DNA from: Stutzerimonas chloritidismutans AW-1
GTDB taxonomy: Bacteria; Pseudomonadota; Gammaproteobacteria; Pseudomonadales; Pseudomonadaceae
DNA length: 64,000 nucleotides
Direction of reading: 5' to 3'
Assembly (NCBI RefSeq): GCF_000495915.1
Contig: NZ_AOFQ01000004.1
Coordinates: 1 to 64,000 of the forward strand
The notes beneath the pieces are model-generated. The model had not been told where the DNA came from, searched no databases, and worked only from the letters and a program-made list of their open reading frames with translations. Positions 42,418-53,294 of the stretch are shown in pieces. The translations under genes and the position numbers were made by a program. Positions within the stretch are counted from its first letter, which is position 1. The number at the start of each line of letters is the position of its first letter.

Positions 42418-44304
42418 TCAGTTACGCGAGATGCCGTGCTTGCGCAGCTTGCGATAGAGCGTATTGCGACTGATCCCCAGCTGTTCCGCCACCCGACTGA
42501 CCTGCCAGTGCCGTTCGCGTAGCACCGTGAGCAGGGCCTCGCGCTCGGCCGACTGCAACGGGTCACGAGGTGCCTCGACCTCGCCCATTTCGGCCGGCAG
42601 CACGGCAAGCACGTCGTCCAGCCCAACGCGCCCCTGCTCGCTCAGCGCGACCAACGTGCGCAGCAGATTGCGCAGCTGCCGCACGTTGCCCGGCCAGCTG
42701 TAGCGCAGCAAGGCTTGCCGCGCGGCCGGCTCGAGACAGATCGATTCGCCTTGCGCTTCTTCCGCCAGCAGGTGATCGAGCAGCGCAGCCTTGTCGCTGC
42801 GCTCGCGCAACGGTGGCAACGCAATCATCAGCCCGCCAAGGCGGTAATACAGGTCTTCGCGGAACGCGCCGCTGACAACCAGCGCGCGCAGGTCGTGATG
42901 ACTGGCGCTGATCAGACGGATATTAAGTTCGGTCGGCGCGGCAGCCCCCAGCGCGGTGACCTTGCGTTCCTCCAGCACCCGCAACAAGCGCGTCTGCAGC
43001 GCCAGCGGCATGTCACCAATCTCGTCGAGAAAGAGAATCCCGCCGTTGGCCTGCTCCAGCTTGCCGACCATGCCCTCGCGCCGCGCGCCGGTGAAACTGC
43101 CGCCGCGATAGCCGAACAGTTCGCTTTCGATCAGCGTCTCGGGAATCGCCGCGCAATTGAGTGCCACGAACGGCCGACCGGCGCGGCTGCTGGCGCGATG
43201 CAGTGCGCTGGCGAATGCCTCCTTGCCGGTGCCGGTCTCACCTTGCAGCAACACCGGCACGTCCCGCTCGAGCACCTTCAGCGCACGGCTGAAACCGGTG
43301 CGAATTGACGGATCGAGCAGACACAGGCCCGGCACATCGGCCGGCTCCTGGCGCGGCGCAGCAACCACGCGCAGCTGCGGCCCGCGCAGCTGGCAGAACA
43401 GCCGCTGACCGTCATGGGTATGCAAGGGCCAGCAAGCCCCCGGCTGCGGTCGCGCACGCTCCAGCAACTGATCCAGACGCACATCGAGCACAGTTTCCAA
43501 GGGCCGGCCTAATAGCGCCTCGCGGCTACTGGCGAGCAGGTTGAGCGCGGTTTCGTTGATCGCGGTGATCCGTCCCTCGCCATCGAACGCCAGCAGGCCT
43601 TCACTGAGCAGGCCGATGTATTCGGGCTGGGCATGGAAGCGCAGCAGGTAGTTGCCCTCGCAGTGCTGCAGGAAGAAACAGCTTTCGATGAGCTTGGCCG
43701 ACAGGTTGGTCAGCGCCATGGTGTGAAAGCGCCGCTGGCGCGACAGGTCTTCGCGCGCCGACGACACATTGAGTACGGCAAGCAAACCGCCTTCGGCATC
43801 GAACACCGGGCTCGCCGAACAGGTTAGCGCTGCGTGCCGACCACGGAAGTGCTCGTCACGCCGAATGGTCAGCGCCTGGCGCTCCAGCAGGCACAGGCCG
43901 ACGCCATTGGTGCCCTCGGTCGCCTCGTTCCACACCGCCCCGAGCCAGAGCCCGGCGCGCTGGAATTCCGCGCGCTCGGCCTGATCCGCCACGCTGTCGA
44001 TCACCACGCCGCTGGCGTCGGTCAGCAGTACCGCGTGGCCGCTGCTGCCCAGCTGCTGGTGCAGGCTGTTCATCTGCCAGTGGGCGACGGCGATAACCCG
44101 GTCCAGCCGCTCGCGATGCTCATTGAGCCGCGGACTCTCGATCACGCAGGGCGCGCGCGGGCTGGTGGGGTCGAGCTGATGCTGCTCCAGGCAACGGCGC
44201 CAGGAACGCGCAATGGCGGGATCGGCAGCCGGGCCCTGGCTGGCGGACGTGCCGTCACCGAAGCTGAGGACCTGGTGCGCGTGCTGACTGAGGCGAGAGG
44301 TCAT
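42418..44304 (-). CDS. Sigma-54-dependent transcriptional activator (AcoR-like)
   Basis: The 628-residue protein has a GAF-type sensory region (about residues 60-210), a PAS domain (about 220-310) and a sigma-54 interaction AAA+ domain with Walker A GETGTGKEA, the loop GSFTGA, Walker B GGILFLDEIGDMP and the Arg finger region. It ends in a Fis-type helix-turn-helix (WQVSRVAEQLGISRNTLYRKL). The layout matches AcoR/DhaR activators of alcohol and acetoin degradation. The ATG at 44304 has GGAGAAC upstream; the long open frame before it is not coding. It is divergent from the FAD monooxygenase, its likely target. Confidence 0.9.
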   Translation of the reverse strand: MTSRLSQHAHQVLSFGDGTSASQGPAADPAIARSWRRCLEQHQLDPTSPRAPCVIESPRLNEHRERLDRVIAVAHWQMNSLHQQLGSSGHAVLLTDASGVVIDSVADQAERAEFQRAGLWLGAVWNEATEGTNGVGLCLLERQALTIRRDEHFRGRHAALTCSASPVFDAEGGLLAVLNVSSAREDLSRQRRFHTMALTNLSAKLIESCFFLQHCEGNYLLRFHAQPEYIGLLSEGLLAFDGEGRITAINETALNLLASSREALLGRPLETVLDVRLDQLLERARPQPGACWPLHTHDGQRLFCQLRGPQLRVVAAPRQEPADVPGLCLLDPSIRTGFSRALKVLERDVPVLLQGETGTGKEAFASALHRASSRAGRPFVALNCAAIPETLIESELFGYRGGSFTGARREGMVGKLEQANGGILFLDEIGDMPLALQTRLLRVLEERKVTALGAAAPTELNIRLISASHHDLRALVVSGAFREDLYYRLGGLMIALPPLRERSDKAALLDHLLAEEAQGESICLEPAARQALLRYSWPGNVRQLRNLLRTLVALSEQGRVGLDDVLAVLPAEMGEVEAPRDPLQSAEREALLTVLRERHWQVSRVAEQLGISRNTLYRKLRKHGISRN

Positions 44305-44376
44305 TCTTGTTGTTCTCCGCGATGTTTCGAGGCGGTTTCGCGCCCAGCATAGGCCAATCGCCCGGCCGCCGCATGC

Positions 44377-44436
44377 TGTGCCACGGCTGGTACAGAGTGT
44401 CACCCCCGCCGTACTGGGGATGGCACAGCACACGCT
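44377..44436 (+). promoter_or_regulatory. Candidate sigma-54 promoter and activator site for the monooxygenase
   Basis: TGGCACAGCACACGCT at 44421-44436 fits the GG-N10-GC rule of -24/-12 promoters. A near-palindrome TGTGCC-N6-GGTACA at 44377-44394 upstream could bind the divergent activator. The activator site is closer to the promoter than usual, so the assignment is tentative. Confidence 0.45.
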
Positions 44437-44561
44437 CGACCGAGCAGTCCCGATACGACTCCAGGCCAGATACGACGCTGCGCGCCGGTTGCTGGCCCGC
44501 CGCTTGCTCTGCTGCAAGCACGGTATCCCCGTGAATAACAACAATGACCAGGAGAACCACC

Positions 44562-46439
44562 ATGCGTCCCAACGACGTTCCCTTCGATCTGAAAACCGAT
44601 AACGGCAGCGACCTCGGCGGTGACCGCCAGGCCACCGACACCCGCTCGCCCACCGAACAACTGGCCGCCTGGGTCGAACGCCTCGGCCAGCGCCTGGCGC
44701 AACGCGACGTCGATGGCACGCTTGAGCTATTCGCCGACGACTGCCACTGGCGTGACCTGGTGCTGTTCAGCTGGAACCTGGTCACTCTTGAGGGCAAGGC
44801 CGATATCCGCGACATGCTGGAAAAGCAGCTCGAAGCGACCCAGCCGGACAACTGGAAGCTCGAAGGCGAAGCGAGCCTGGCCGACGGCGTGCTCGAAGGC
44901 TGGATCGGCCTGGAAACCGACGCCGCCCGCGGCAAGGGTTATGTGCGTCTGAAGGACGGCCTGTGCTGGACGCTGCTGACCACCATGCGCGAGCTGAAGG
45001 GGCACGAGGAACCGCTCGGACGCCGTCGGCCACTGGGCGCCGAACACGGCCACGGCCTGGCCGACAAGCGCAACTGGCTGGAAAAGCGCCGCGACGAGGA
45101 AGCCGCACTGGGCATCACGGAACAGCCCTATTGCTTGGTCATCGGCGGCGGCCAGGGCGGCCTCGGCCTCGGCGCGCGGCTCAAGCGCCTCGGCGTGCCG
45201 ACGCTGATCGTCGACAAGGCCGAGCGCCCCGGCGATCAATGGCGCGGACGCTACAAGTCGCTGTGCCTGCACGACCCGGTCTGGTACGACCACATGCCCT
45301 ACCTGCCCTTCCCCGACCATTGGCCAATCTTCACACCCAAAGACCAGATCGGCGACTGGCTGGAGATGTACGCCAAGGTCATGGAGCTGAACTACTGGGC
45401 GAAAACCGAATGCGTGAAGGCGAGCTTCGACGAAGCCGAGGGCCGCTGGACGGTCGAGGTCCTGCGCGACGGCAAGCCGATGACGCTCAAGCCCGCGCAG
45501 CTGATCCTCGCCACCGGCATGTCCGGTGTGCCCAACGTGCCGGTCTATCCGGGTGCGGAAACCTTTGCCGGCCAGCAGCACCATTCCAGCCAGCATCCCG
45601 GCGGCGACGCCTGGCGCGGCAAGCGCGCGGTGGTCATCGGTGCCAACAATTCGGCTCACGACATCTGTGCAGACCTGGTGGAAAACGGCGCGGACGTCAC
45701 CATGGTGCAGCGCTCCAGCACCCATATCGTGCGCTCCGACACCTTGATGGAGGTGGTCTTCGGCCCACTCTATTCGGAGGATGCGCTCGAGAGCGGACTG
45801 ACCACCGACAAGGCCGACATGCTGTTCGCCTCGATCCCCTACAAGGTGCTGCCGCAGTTCCATCGCCAGGCCTTCGAGCAGGTCAAGGAACGCGACAAGG
45901 CCTTCTACGATCGCCTGGCCGCGGCGGGCTTCATGCTCGACTTCGGCGATGACGAATCCGGTCTGTTCCTCAAGTACGTGCGCCGCGGGTCGGGGTACTA
46001 CATCGACGTCGGCGCCTGCGAGCTGATCGCCGACGGCACCATCAAGCTGAAAAGCGGACCCGGCCTCGGCGTCGATCACATCGAGCCGGATGCCGTGGTA
46101 CTCAACGATGGCAGCCGCCTGCCGGCCGACCTGATCGTCTACGCCACCGGCTACGGTTCCATGAACGGCTGGGCGGCGCGGCTGATCTCCCAGGACGTCG
46201 CGGACAAGGTCGGGCGCTGCTGGGGCCTCGGCTCCGGCACCACCAAGGACCCGGGCCCGTACGAAGGCGAGCTGCGCAACATGTGGAAGCCCACCCAGCA
46301 GCAGAACCTCTGGTTCCACGGCGGCAACCTGCACCAGTCACGGCACTACTCGCTGTACCTGGCCTTGCAACTGAAAGCGCGCTTCGAGGGGCTGGACACC
46401 TCGGTCTACAAGCTTGCTCCGAGCTATCACCAGGGCTGA
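44562..46439 (+). CDS. FAD-dependent monooxygenase with N-terminal NTF2-like domain
   Basis: The 625-residue protein has an NTF2/SnoaL-like N-terminal domain (about residues 30-150) fused to a flavin-containing monooxygenase. The FAD motif GGGQGGLGLG lies near 195, the FMO signature FAGQQHHSSQHPGG near 340, and the second nucleotide motif VIGANNSAHDIC near 365. It should use NADPH and oxygen to hydroxylate or oxidise a small substrate in the cytoplasm. AGGAGAACCACC precedes the ATG at 44562. A divergent sigma-54 activator and a candidate -24/-12 promoter suggest induction by substrate. The substrate is unknown. Confidence 0.85.
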   Translation: MRPNDVPFDLKTDNGSDLGGDRQATDTRSPTEQLAAWVERLGQRLAQRDVDGTLELFADDCHWRDLVLFSWNLVTLEGKADIRDMLEKQLEATQPDNWKLEGEASLADGVLEGWIGLETDAARGKGYVRLKDGLCWTLLTTMRELKGHEEPLGRRRPLGAEHGHGLADKRNWLEKRRDEEAALGITEQPYCLVIGGGQGGLGLGARLKRLGVPTLIVDKAERPGDQWRGRYKSLCLHDPVWYDHMPYLPFPDHWPIFTPKDQIGDWLEMYAKVMELNYWAKTECVKASFDEAEGRWTVEVLRDGKPMTLKPAQLILATGMSGVPNVPVYPGAETFAGQQHHSSQHPGGDAWRGKRAVVIGANNSAHDICADLVENGADVTMVQRSSTHIVRSDTLMEVVFGPLYSEDALESGLTTDKADMLFASIPYKVLPQFHRQAFEQVKERDKAFYDRLAAAGFMLDFGDDESGLFLKYVRRGSGYYIDVGACELIADGTIKLKSGPGLGVDHIEPDAVVLNDGSRLPADLIVYATGYGSMNGWAARLISQDVADKVGRCWGLGSGTTKDPGPYEGELRNMWKPTQQQNLWFHGGNLHQSRHYSLYLALQLKARFEGLDTSVYKLAPSYHQG

Positions 46440-46460
46440 ACCGCATCGGCCAGCTCGAAT

Positions 46461-46490
46461 GAAACAGGCCCGCATCAGCGGGCCTGTTTC
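46461..46490 (+). terminator. Rho-independent terminator after the monooxygenase
   Basis: GAAACAGGCCCGC-atca-GCGGGCCTGTTTC is a perfect 13-bp stem 21 bp after the stop, with T residues in the descending arm. Confidence 0.88.
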
Positions 46491-46846
46491 GTAGTCAGCT
46501 CACCCCCGCCCAGGGCAACAACCATCACGTTCAGCACAGGCAGAGCCAGACAAGGCAGCGCCAGTTATCGGCTCAGCCGAGCTGCGCCAGCCGCCACAGC
46601 ACATGGGGCCCGAGCGGCCGCCCAGATCAGGAAGAACACCCGCACCTCTCATTTGCCACACTGCGATAGTTGTACCAGCAGCAGGCGATTGACCCAGAGC
46701 AGGCCGCCAGCTCTATATGTATGAGAAGCCACTCGTCAGCCGCGCGCTGCCTGTATCATTCCCAGCCCTTTGGCTTCCGCTTGCCTGAAGCCCGACAGCA
46801 ACCTCCATTGGCGCACGCCAAGCACGCATTCGGAGAATCGCGCTTC
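46491..46846. other. Intergenic stretch upstream of the diguanylate cyclase
   Basis: An open frame runs from 46670 into the cyclase, but its first 59 codons (rich in Gln, Ser, Pro and His) do not look like the family. I see no separate gene or RNA in these 356 bases. They probably hold the cyclase promoter. Confidence 0.4.
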
Positions 46847-48397
46847 ATGTCCCGGCTGGATCTACAGAAACTCACGCTGCTGCTGGCACTCGTCGCCGGT
46901 CTGCTGACCTTCGGTAACAGCTTCTTCGCCGGCTACAGCTCACAGCGCGATCAGTTGTTCGAGCAGACTCTGGAGGCAAACCGGGCCTATGCGCGCAAGC
47001 TCGCCGACACCACCGATCAGTTCTTTCTCAATAGTCGTCGCGAGCTCGCCTACGCGGCAGAGGTGCTGTCGACACGCTTCGCCGACCCAAGCGCGCGGGA
47101 CAACGAGACCGAACGGCTCAAGCTCAAGAGCGAGCAGTTCAGCCGGGCCGTGATCGTCAGCGCCGCCGGGGAGATCGTTTCCGCCTCGCCTGAAAGTACT
47201 GACCTGGTTGGCCTAAAGGTGAACAGCATAGGGGCAACCCGCGCGCTGAAAGAGCGCATACCGCAGACCAGCGATCCCTACATCGCCACGGACGGCACTT
47301 ACCTGATCGCGGTCACCCACCCCATCTTCGCCCCCGATGGCCGCTACCTCGGCTTCATCAGTGCGTCGCTGTTCCTGCGCGAGCGCAACGCACTGCACGG
47401 CCTGCTGGGCGTGCATTACTACCGCGACGGCTCCTACCTGTACGTGGTCGACACACAGGGCCGGCTGATCTTCCACGAAGACGGTAAGCGGGTCGGCCAG
47501 AACGTATCGAGCAATGCCGTGGTCCGGCAGGTGCTGTCGGGCCAGGAGGGCAGCCAGCGCGTCATCAATACGCTCGGCGTGGACATGCTCGCCGGCTTCG
47601 CGCCCATGCAGAGCACCGGCTGGGGCATCATCGCCCAGCGTCCGACCGCAGCCATCACCGCGAAGCTCGAACAACTGGCGCGGACCACGCTGCTCAACGC
47701 GGTACCGTTCACGCTTATCTCGCTCGCGGTGTTCTGGTGGCTGTCCATACTCATCTCCCGGCCCATTCGCGCCCTGGCCGATACCGCCGAACACTGGGGC
47801 GCACCGGAGGCAGCCAGTCGTATTTCGATGGTCAACTCCTGGTATTTCGAGGTCTCGCGATTGAAGGTCGCGATGCTCGCAGGCGTCTCCCTGCTACAGC
47901 AGAAGATGGGCGCACTGGAAGCGGCTTCCATGACCGACCCGCTGACCGGCCTGCGTAACCGCCGCGGCCTCGAGCTGGCACTCAAGCAGTTCGACCTGCT
48001 CGACCAGCACTACGCGGCAGTGACGCTGGATATCGATCACTTCAAACAGGTCAACGACCAGCACGGCCATGACGTGGGCGATGCGGTGCTGCGTTTTCTT
48101 GCCGAGATCATGAAGGAATGCTCGCGCCCCACTGACGTGCTGTGCCGCATGGGTGGTGAAGAATTCCTCATGCTGCTGCCCGAGACGGACGCCGCCGGCG
48201 CCAGCATTGCGGCAGAACGCCTGCTCGCCCGCCTGCGGCAAACCGCAAGCCCGACTGGCGTACCGGTGACGGCCTCCATCGGCATCGCCTGCAGTGACCG
48301 CTATGCGTCGCCCGACGCGACGTTCAAAGCCGCGGACGAAGCGCTGTACCAAGCGAAGAGAGCCGGCCGCGACCGCGTCGTCCTCGCCTCCAACTGA
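46847..48397 (+). CDS. Membrane-bound diguanylate cyclase with dCache-like sensor
   Basis: The 516-residue protein has a membrane helix (about 12-33), a periplasmic dCache-like sensor (about 34-280), a second helix (about 285-305) and a GGDEF domain (about 350-516). The active-site motif is GGEEF, and DPLTGLRNRR and DIDHFKQVND are intact, so it should make cyclic-di-GMP from two GTP. I do not see the RxxD inhibitory site five residues before GGEEF. The ATG at 46847 is preceded by GGAGAA at long spacing. It is a single gene. Confidence 0.9.
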   Translation: MSRLDLQKLTLLLALVAGLLTFGNSFFAGYSSQRDQLFEQTLEANRAYARKLADTTDQFFLNSRRELAYAAEVLSTRFADPSARDNETERLKLKSEQFSRAVIVSAAGEIVSASPESTDLVGLKVNSIGATRALKERIPQTSDPYIATDGTYLIAVTHPIFAPDGRYLGFISASLFLRERNALHGLLGVHYYRDGSYLYVVDTQGRLIFHEDGKRVGQNVSSNAVVRQVLSGQEGSQRVINTLGVDMLAGFAPMQSTGWGIIAQRPTAAITAKLEQLARTTLLNAVPFTLISLAVFWWLSILISRPIRALADTAEHWGAPEAASRISMVNSWYFEVSRLKVAMLAGVSLLQQKMGALEAASMTDPLTGLRNRRGLELALKQFDLLDQHYAAVTLDIDHFKQVNDQHGHDVGDAVLRFLAEIMKECSRPTDVLCRMGGEEFLMLLPETDAAGASIAAERLLARLRQTASPTGVPVTASIGIACSDRYASPDATFKAADEALYQAKRAGRDRVVLASN

Positions 48398-48555
48398 GCG
48401 CCGAGCAGCCGCCAGATGTGACCCCCGAGCCGCTTGGCAGCCGCCGCTCACCTGCGCTGCGCGGCACGCTGGGTGCCTGTCGCCACGCGCTCGATCTGCG
48501 CCCACTGCGCCCTGTCGCAACCAGCCGTAGCGCACAGCAGTTGAGATTACCTTCT

Positions 48556-48578
48556 ATTTGATAATAGTTTTCGTTGAG
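48556..48578 (+). promoter_or_regulatory. Candidate Fur box before the TonB receptor
   Basis: GATAATAGTTTTCGTT agrees with the 19-bp Fur consensus at about 12 positions and lies 45-65 bp upstream of the receptor start. Iron-repressed control is usual for such receptors. Confidence 0.5.
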
Positions 48579-48621
48579 ATTAGGATGCCCGCCCTCGCTC
48601 CCTTCCCTCAAGGATCATTCG

Positions 48622-50759
48622 ATGCGGCGCCTTCTCCTCCCGATGCTCGCGATTCCCGCCCTCACTTGCCCTGCCGTGGTTTCAGCCAACGACGAACCGC
48701 CTGCTGAACCGCTGGCACTGGAGGAGATGCAGGTCACCGCATCGGCCGAGCGCGCCGACGGGCCTGTGCAGGGCTACCGGGCAACCCGCTCGGCCAGCGC
48801 CACCCGCACCGACACCGCGATCCACGAAACCCCGCAGTCGATCAGCGTGGTCCCGGCGCAGGTCGTCGAAGACATCGGCGCAACGCGCCTGGAAGATGCG
48901 CTCGATTACGCCGGTGGGGTGGAACGTGGCAACAACTTCGGCGGCCAGGGCCTGACCGAATTCCTCGTGCGCGGCTTCAGCACCCAGGAGTTCTACCGCA
49001 ACGGCTTCGCGGTGAACCGCGGCTACCCCAACATGCCCGACGCCAGCACGCTGGAGCGCATCGAAGTGCTGCGCGGCCCTGCCTCGATGCTGTACGGTCG
49101 CGGCGATCCGGGCGGCACCTTCAACATCGTCAGCAAGCAGCCGCAGGCGGAACGGCGCACGGTACTCGGCAGCCAGGTGAACACCGACGGACTGCGCCGC
49201 GGCACACTGGACACCACCGGCGCACTGGACGAGAGCGCCGCGTTTACCTATCGCCTCAACCTGGTCGCCGAAGGCAGCGACAGCTTCCGCGATCACGTCG
49301 AAAGTGAGCGCTACAACATCGCGCCAGTGCTGCGCTGGCAGCTCAGCGACGACACCGCGCTGATCCTCGAAGGCGACTATCTGCACAACCGCCACCCCAT
49401 GGACCGTGGTCTTACCCGCTACCCCAACCAGGCCGGCGACCTGTCGCGCGATCGCTTCCTGGGGAGGAAAGTGCCGGCAAGCTGACCAACCAGAACGCCA
49501 CCACGCAACTGCGACTGGAGCACCAGCTGGACAGCCAGTGGATGCTGCGCGGCGGCATCCAGTACCTCGACGGCAGCCTGGACGGCGGCGCGGTGGAGAA
49601 CAATGGCCTGGCCGCCGATGGCCGCACGGTAGGACGCAACTACAGCGAGCGCTGGCTGAACTGGAACGACCTGGCAGTGCAGGCCAATCTGGAGGGTCAC
49701 TTCGATGCAGCGGGCCTGGCCCACACACTGCTGCTCGGTGTGGAATTCGACGACTTCAACTACGACTCCCAGATCGATCGCTCGGGTGGTGCGACCAGCG
49801 ACTTCCCGATCGACCTCTATGATCCGGTCTATGGTCAGCCGCTGCCGGCGCTGACCCGCACCACGACCTACGATGACGAAAACCTGAAGTCCTACGCGTT
49901 CTTCCTGCAGGACCAGATCGCCCTCACCGAGCGCCTGACAGCGCAGGTCGGCGCGCGCCTGGAACGCTTCGAGCAGCGCTATGAAAACAAGCTCACCCCC
50001 GCCGGCAGCTGGGACCAGGCGCACAACGCCGTCTCCCCGCGTTTCGGGCTGATCTACGACCTCACCGAGGAGTTGGCCGTCTACGCCAACACCTCGCGCT
50101 CGTTCAAGCCCAACCGCGGCGCCGACCGCAGCAGCCAGGCGTTCGACCCGGAAAAAGGCATCGCCCACGAAGTCGGCATCAAGTACGAGCTGCCGGAGCA
50201 CGACCTCAGCGTCACCGCAGCGCTGTTCCACATCACTAAGAAAAACGTGCTTACCGACGACCCCGCAAACACAGGCGTCCAATCCTTCAAGGTCGCCGCC
50301 GGCGAAGCGCGCAGCCGCGGCTTCGACATCAGCGTGGCCGGCAACATCACCCCGCAATGGCGCGTGATCGGCGGCTACGCCTACGTCGATGCCGAAGTCA
50401 CCGAAAGCTCGAGCGTATCGATGCCGACCGGCACGCGCCTGGCCAACGTGCCGCGCCACAGCTTCAATTTGCTGGATACCTACGAATTCGCCGAAGGTCC
50501 GCTGGCCGGGCTCGGCGTTGGCATGGGCGTCAAGTACGTCGGCGACCGCAAGGGCGGCGCCACCAGCACCGCGTTCGACATGGACGCCTACACCACCGTC
50601 GACCTGCTCGCCTACTACCCGCTGACCGAACGGGTTCGCCTGAACCTGAACCTCAACAACCTGTTCGACGAAGAGTACGAAGAGCGCGCCTGGGGCAACA
50701 TCTGGGCCTACCCGGGCGCCCCCCGCACTCTCCAGGCCGGCATCGCGATCACGCTGTAA
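48622..50759 (+). pseudogene. TonB-dependent siderophore receptor, interrupted by a -1 frameshift
   Basis: The first part (48622-49485) encodes a signal peptide, a TonB-box region, a plug domain (ETPQSISVVPAQVVED, then LVRGFSTQEFYRNGF and RIEVLRGPASMLYGRGDPGG) and the first barrel strands, then stops. The rest of the barrel continues in the next frame and ends in a normal C-terminal Tyr/Thr-rich strand. Adding one G to the GGGG at about 49463-49466 restores a continuous protein of about 712 residues (RFLG, then EESAGKLTNQN). The whole would be an outer-membrane ferric-siderophore (ferrichrome-iron type) receptor. The lost base may be a real mutation, a phase-variable homopolymer or a sequencing error. 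Confidence 0.85.
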
Positions 50760-50856
50760 CGAAGAAGGGCCCAGCCTGTATGGCTGCGCCCCCCGCCTCG
50801 CGCTACCCCGGCCAGCTGCGGCCGGGCTTATGGACTCAACTCAGCAGGCGCACGCG

Positions 50857-52818
50857 TCAAGCGACCTTGAACCGACCAACGAGCTGCTGTTGCTGCTCGG
50901 CCAGGCGCGCAAGCTCCAGACTGGTCATCGCTGTCTGCTCCGCACCGGCGCTCACCTGAATCGCGACATCGTTGATCTCGACGACGTTGCGATTGATGTC
51001 TTCGGCCACCGCGCTCTGCTCCTCCGCCGCCGTGGCAATCTGCAGATTGCGATCACTGATGGCAGAAACGCCGTCGGCAATCTCCGCCAGCAACTCACCG
51101 GCACGGCCGATGTTGCTCGAGCCGGTCTGAGCCTTGGAGAGCGTCTCCTGCATCGAGCGCGCGGCCCGGTCAGCCCCGCCCTGGAGATTGGCAATCATGT
51201 CCTGAATGCTGCCGGTGGATTCCTGTGTCTTCTGGGCAAGCGTACGCACCTCGGACGCAACGACAGCGAAGCCGCGGCCATGCTCCCCTGCTCGCGCCGC
51301 CTCGATAGCCGCGTTCAGTGCCAGCAAATTGGTCTGATCGGCAATGCCGCGGATCACATCCAGCACGGACGAGATCGAATCACTCTCACGCTTGAGGTCC
51401 GCAATGATGCTTGCGGTCTGATCGGCTTGGCTCGACAGCTGGCGAATGAGCTCGATGGTGCTCTCGACTTCGGCCCGGCCTTGCGCAGTGTTGGCATTGA
51501 GCTGCTGCGAGAGTTCGGCGGCATCGCTGGTGCTTCTCGCAACGTCGCGCACGGTCGCGCTCATCTCGTTTATCGCGGTAACCACCAGCTCGGTTCCCTG
51601 CCGCTGGCGATCGATGCTCTGGCTTGTCTGCACGGTCACCGCAGAGGACTCCTCCGCCGCCGTGGCCACCTGCGCGGTGGCGTTACTGATCTCGCCGACG
51701 ACCTGCTTGAGCTCGACGGCCATGAGATTGAGGTTGCGCGAGATTTCGCCAAACTCGTCCCTGCCTTCGTAGTGCGCCGTTGCGGTCAGATCCCGAGCGG
51801 AAAGCGACAACAGCGCACGATTCACATCCTGCACCGCCAGCTTGATGTTGCGAATGATCAGGAAGGAAAGGCCGGTCACCACCAGCAGCGCAATGATCAC
51901 CGCAGCGAGCGTCAGCCAAAGCGCGTTGCTCGCCTCATCGCGAGCCCGAGCGGCCAGTGTGCCCACTTCCTGCGACAAGGCCTGCTCCAGCTCACCCATC
52001 AGGTCGATCCGGCTGGTCGCCGTATCGAACCAGCTCTCGCTGTCGATACCCAGGCTCTGCCCGATCGGCACCTCAAAAGCCAGACGTTGCAGACGTGCAA
52101 CTTCAACGGCGCTCGGCTGCTGAAGCTTTTCATCCAGCAAACGGATGAAGTGCTCCGAGGCCGCACGACGGAAGCCGTCCATATAGGCCGAGAATTCACC
52201 CAGGTTTCGGCTGAAGGAGGCAAGCAGTGCCGCGTCGAACCGGTCCTGACCGAACACCACGCCCAACAACGCCCGTTCGCGCCCGGCTCGCTCCTTCATC
52301 TCGACGAACTGATTGAGCCCGCCTAGCGCTCGTGCAAGCGTGACGTCCTGCACGCTGCGCTCTACCTCGTGGGTAAAGCCGATCAACGCCTTGATGTAGC
52401 CAGTAAAGCGAGAACCGGAGTCGATGCTGTTGATTACGAACGAGTCGATTTGCGAACGTGTTGCCTGAAGCTCATCGAGCGAGGCCAAGACGCCCCCGAT
52501 CTGCGAGCCTTCCTGTTTGGCAAGCACCTGCATGGCACTCAACGCTTCGTCAGTCGCTTGCCGCATCCCCGGTAGGCGCCTGGCCATGGTACGTCCCTGG
52601 CTCCCCAGATAGACGCCGCTCGCACCACGCTCACGCTGCAATGCGGTGATCAGCCGGCTTACGTTCTGCGCGGCCACGCTGGCCTCGACGGTGCGCTCCA
52701 TTTGTCTCAGGGTGGCGTAGCTGTCAGCGACATACAGGCTGGCCAGCCATAGAAAACCGAGCATAGGACACGCGAGGATCAAAAGAAGCTTCGCGCTCAA
52801 AGGAATGTTTCTAAGCAT
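50857..52818 (-). CDS. Methyl-accepting chemotaxis protein with NIT sensor domain
   Basis: The 653-residue receptor has a first membrane helix (about 12-32), a periplasmic nitrate/nitrite-sensing (NIT) domain of about 270 residues recognised by [19 protein letters not shown], a second helix (about 305-327), a HAMP domain and a cytoplasmic signalling domain with the hairpin tip [24 protein letters not shown] in outline. There is no CheR-binding pentapeptide. The ATG at 52818 follows TGAGGTACAC; the frame extends 67 codons upstream but without support. Sensing of nitrate or nitrite fits denitrifying pseudomonads, but the ligand is inferred. Confidence 0.9.
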   Translation of the reverse strand: MLRNIPLSAKLLLILACPMLGFLWLASLYVADSYATLRQMERTVEASVAAQNVSRLITALQRERGASGVYLGSQGRTMARRLPGMRQATDEALSAMQVLAKQEGSQIGGVLASLDELQATRSQIDSFVINSIDSGSRFTGYIKALIGFTHEVERSVQDVTLARALGGLNQFVEMKERAGRERALLGVVFGQDRFDAALLASFSRNLGEFSAYMDGFRRAASEHFIRLLDEKLQQPSAVEVARLQRLAFEVPIGQSLGIDSESWFDTATSRIDLMGELEQALSQEVGTLAARARDEASNALWLTLAAVIIALLVVTGLSFLIIRNIKLAVQDVNRALLSLSARDLTATAHYEGRDEFGEISRNLNLMAVELKQVVGEISNATAQVATAAEESSAVTVQTSQSIDRQRQGTELVVTAINEMSATVRDVARSTSDAAELSQQLNANTAQGRAEVESTIELIRQLSSQADQTASIIADLKRESDSISSVLDVIRGIADQTNLLALNAAIEAARAGEHGRGFAVVASEVRTLAQKTQESTGSIQDMIANLQGGADRAARSMQETLSKAQTGSSNIGRAGELLAEIADGVSAISDRNLQIATAAEEQSAVAEDINRNVVEINDVAIQVSAGAEQTAMTSLELARLAEQQQQLVGRFKVA

Positions 52819-53294
52819 GTGTACCTCAGTGCTCCAGGTCATGGATTTACCAGTGGCAGAAGGCAGGGTGCGCGCAACCGCCGCGCACCGTTCGGTACGC
52901 GCGAGGAAGCGATTTATCGGTTTATTGGTCGGTCGAACCGTTGCGTTGATGCTGTAGCACGTCGCAGGACGAACGGCCCTTACAGGGCTTATCAGCGACC
53001 GTTTTGAACTGGCACACATTCTTTCTGTTGCACAGGCGCATAACCCTGACCAAAGTCAATAAATTAACGTCAAGCTACTGCCGGCTGTCGGACATAGCCC
53101 CGGAGGCAATCGAACAGTCCAGAACCGCGGCGGTTAGCCGGGCTTGGCGAGAAGGGATTGGTAATGCAGCCTGAGTCTGACAACGAAGGGATAGTTCGGC
53201 GAACACACCAAAAGCCAAAGGGCTAGCCGAAGCTGACCTTTTCTTTCATTGGCTCTGGAGAAAGAAGCAGAAGTGGATCAAACCAATTCGCGAA
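52819..53294. other. Intergenic stretch between the chemoreceptor and the restriction island
   Basis: These 476 bases hold the chemoreceptor promoter and probably the left boundary of the restriction-modification island. I find no tRNA, integrase remnant or repeat marking the boundary. GC falls towards 53200. Confidence 0.4.

Noticed and set aside
50767..50790. A terminator between the TonB receptor and the chemoreceptor
   Set aside because: The stem has an internal C-C mismatch and no T run; the evidence is too weak to list.
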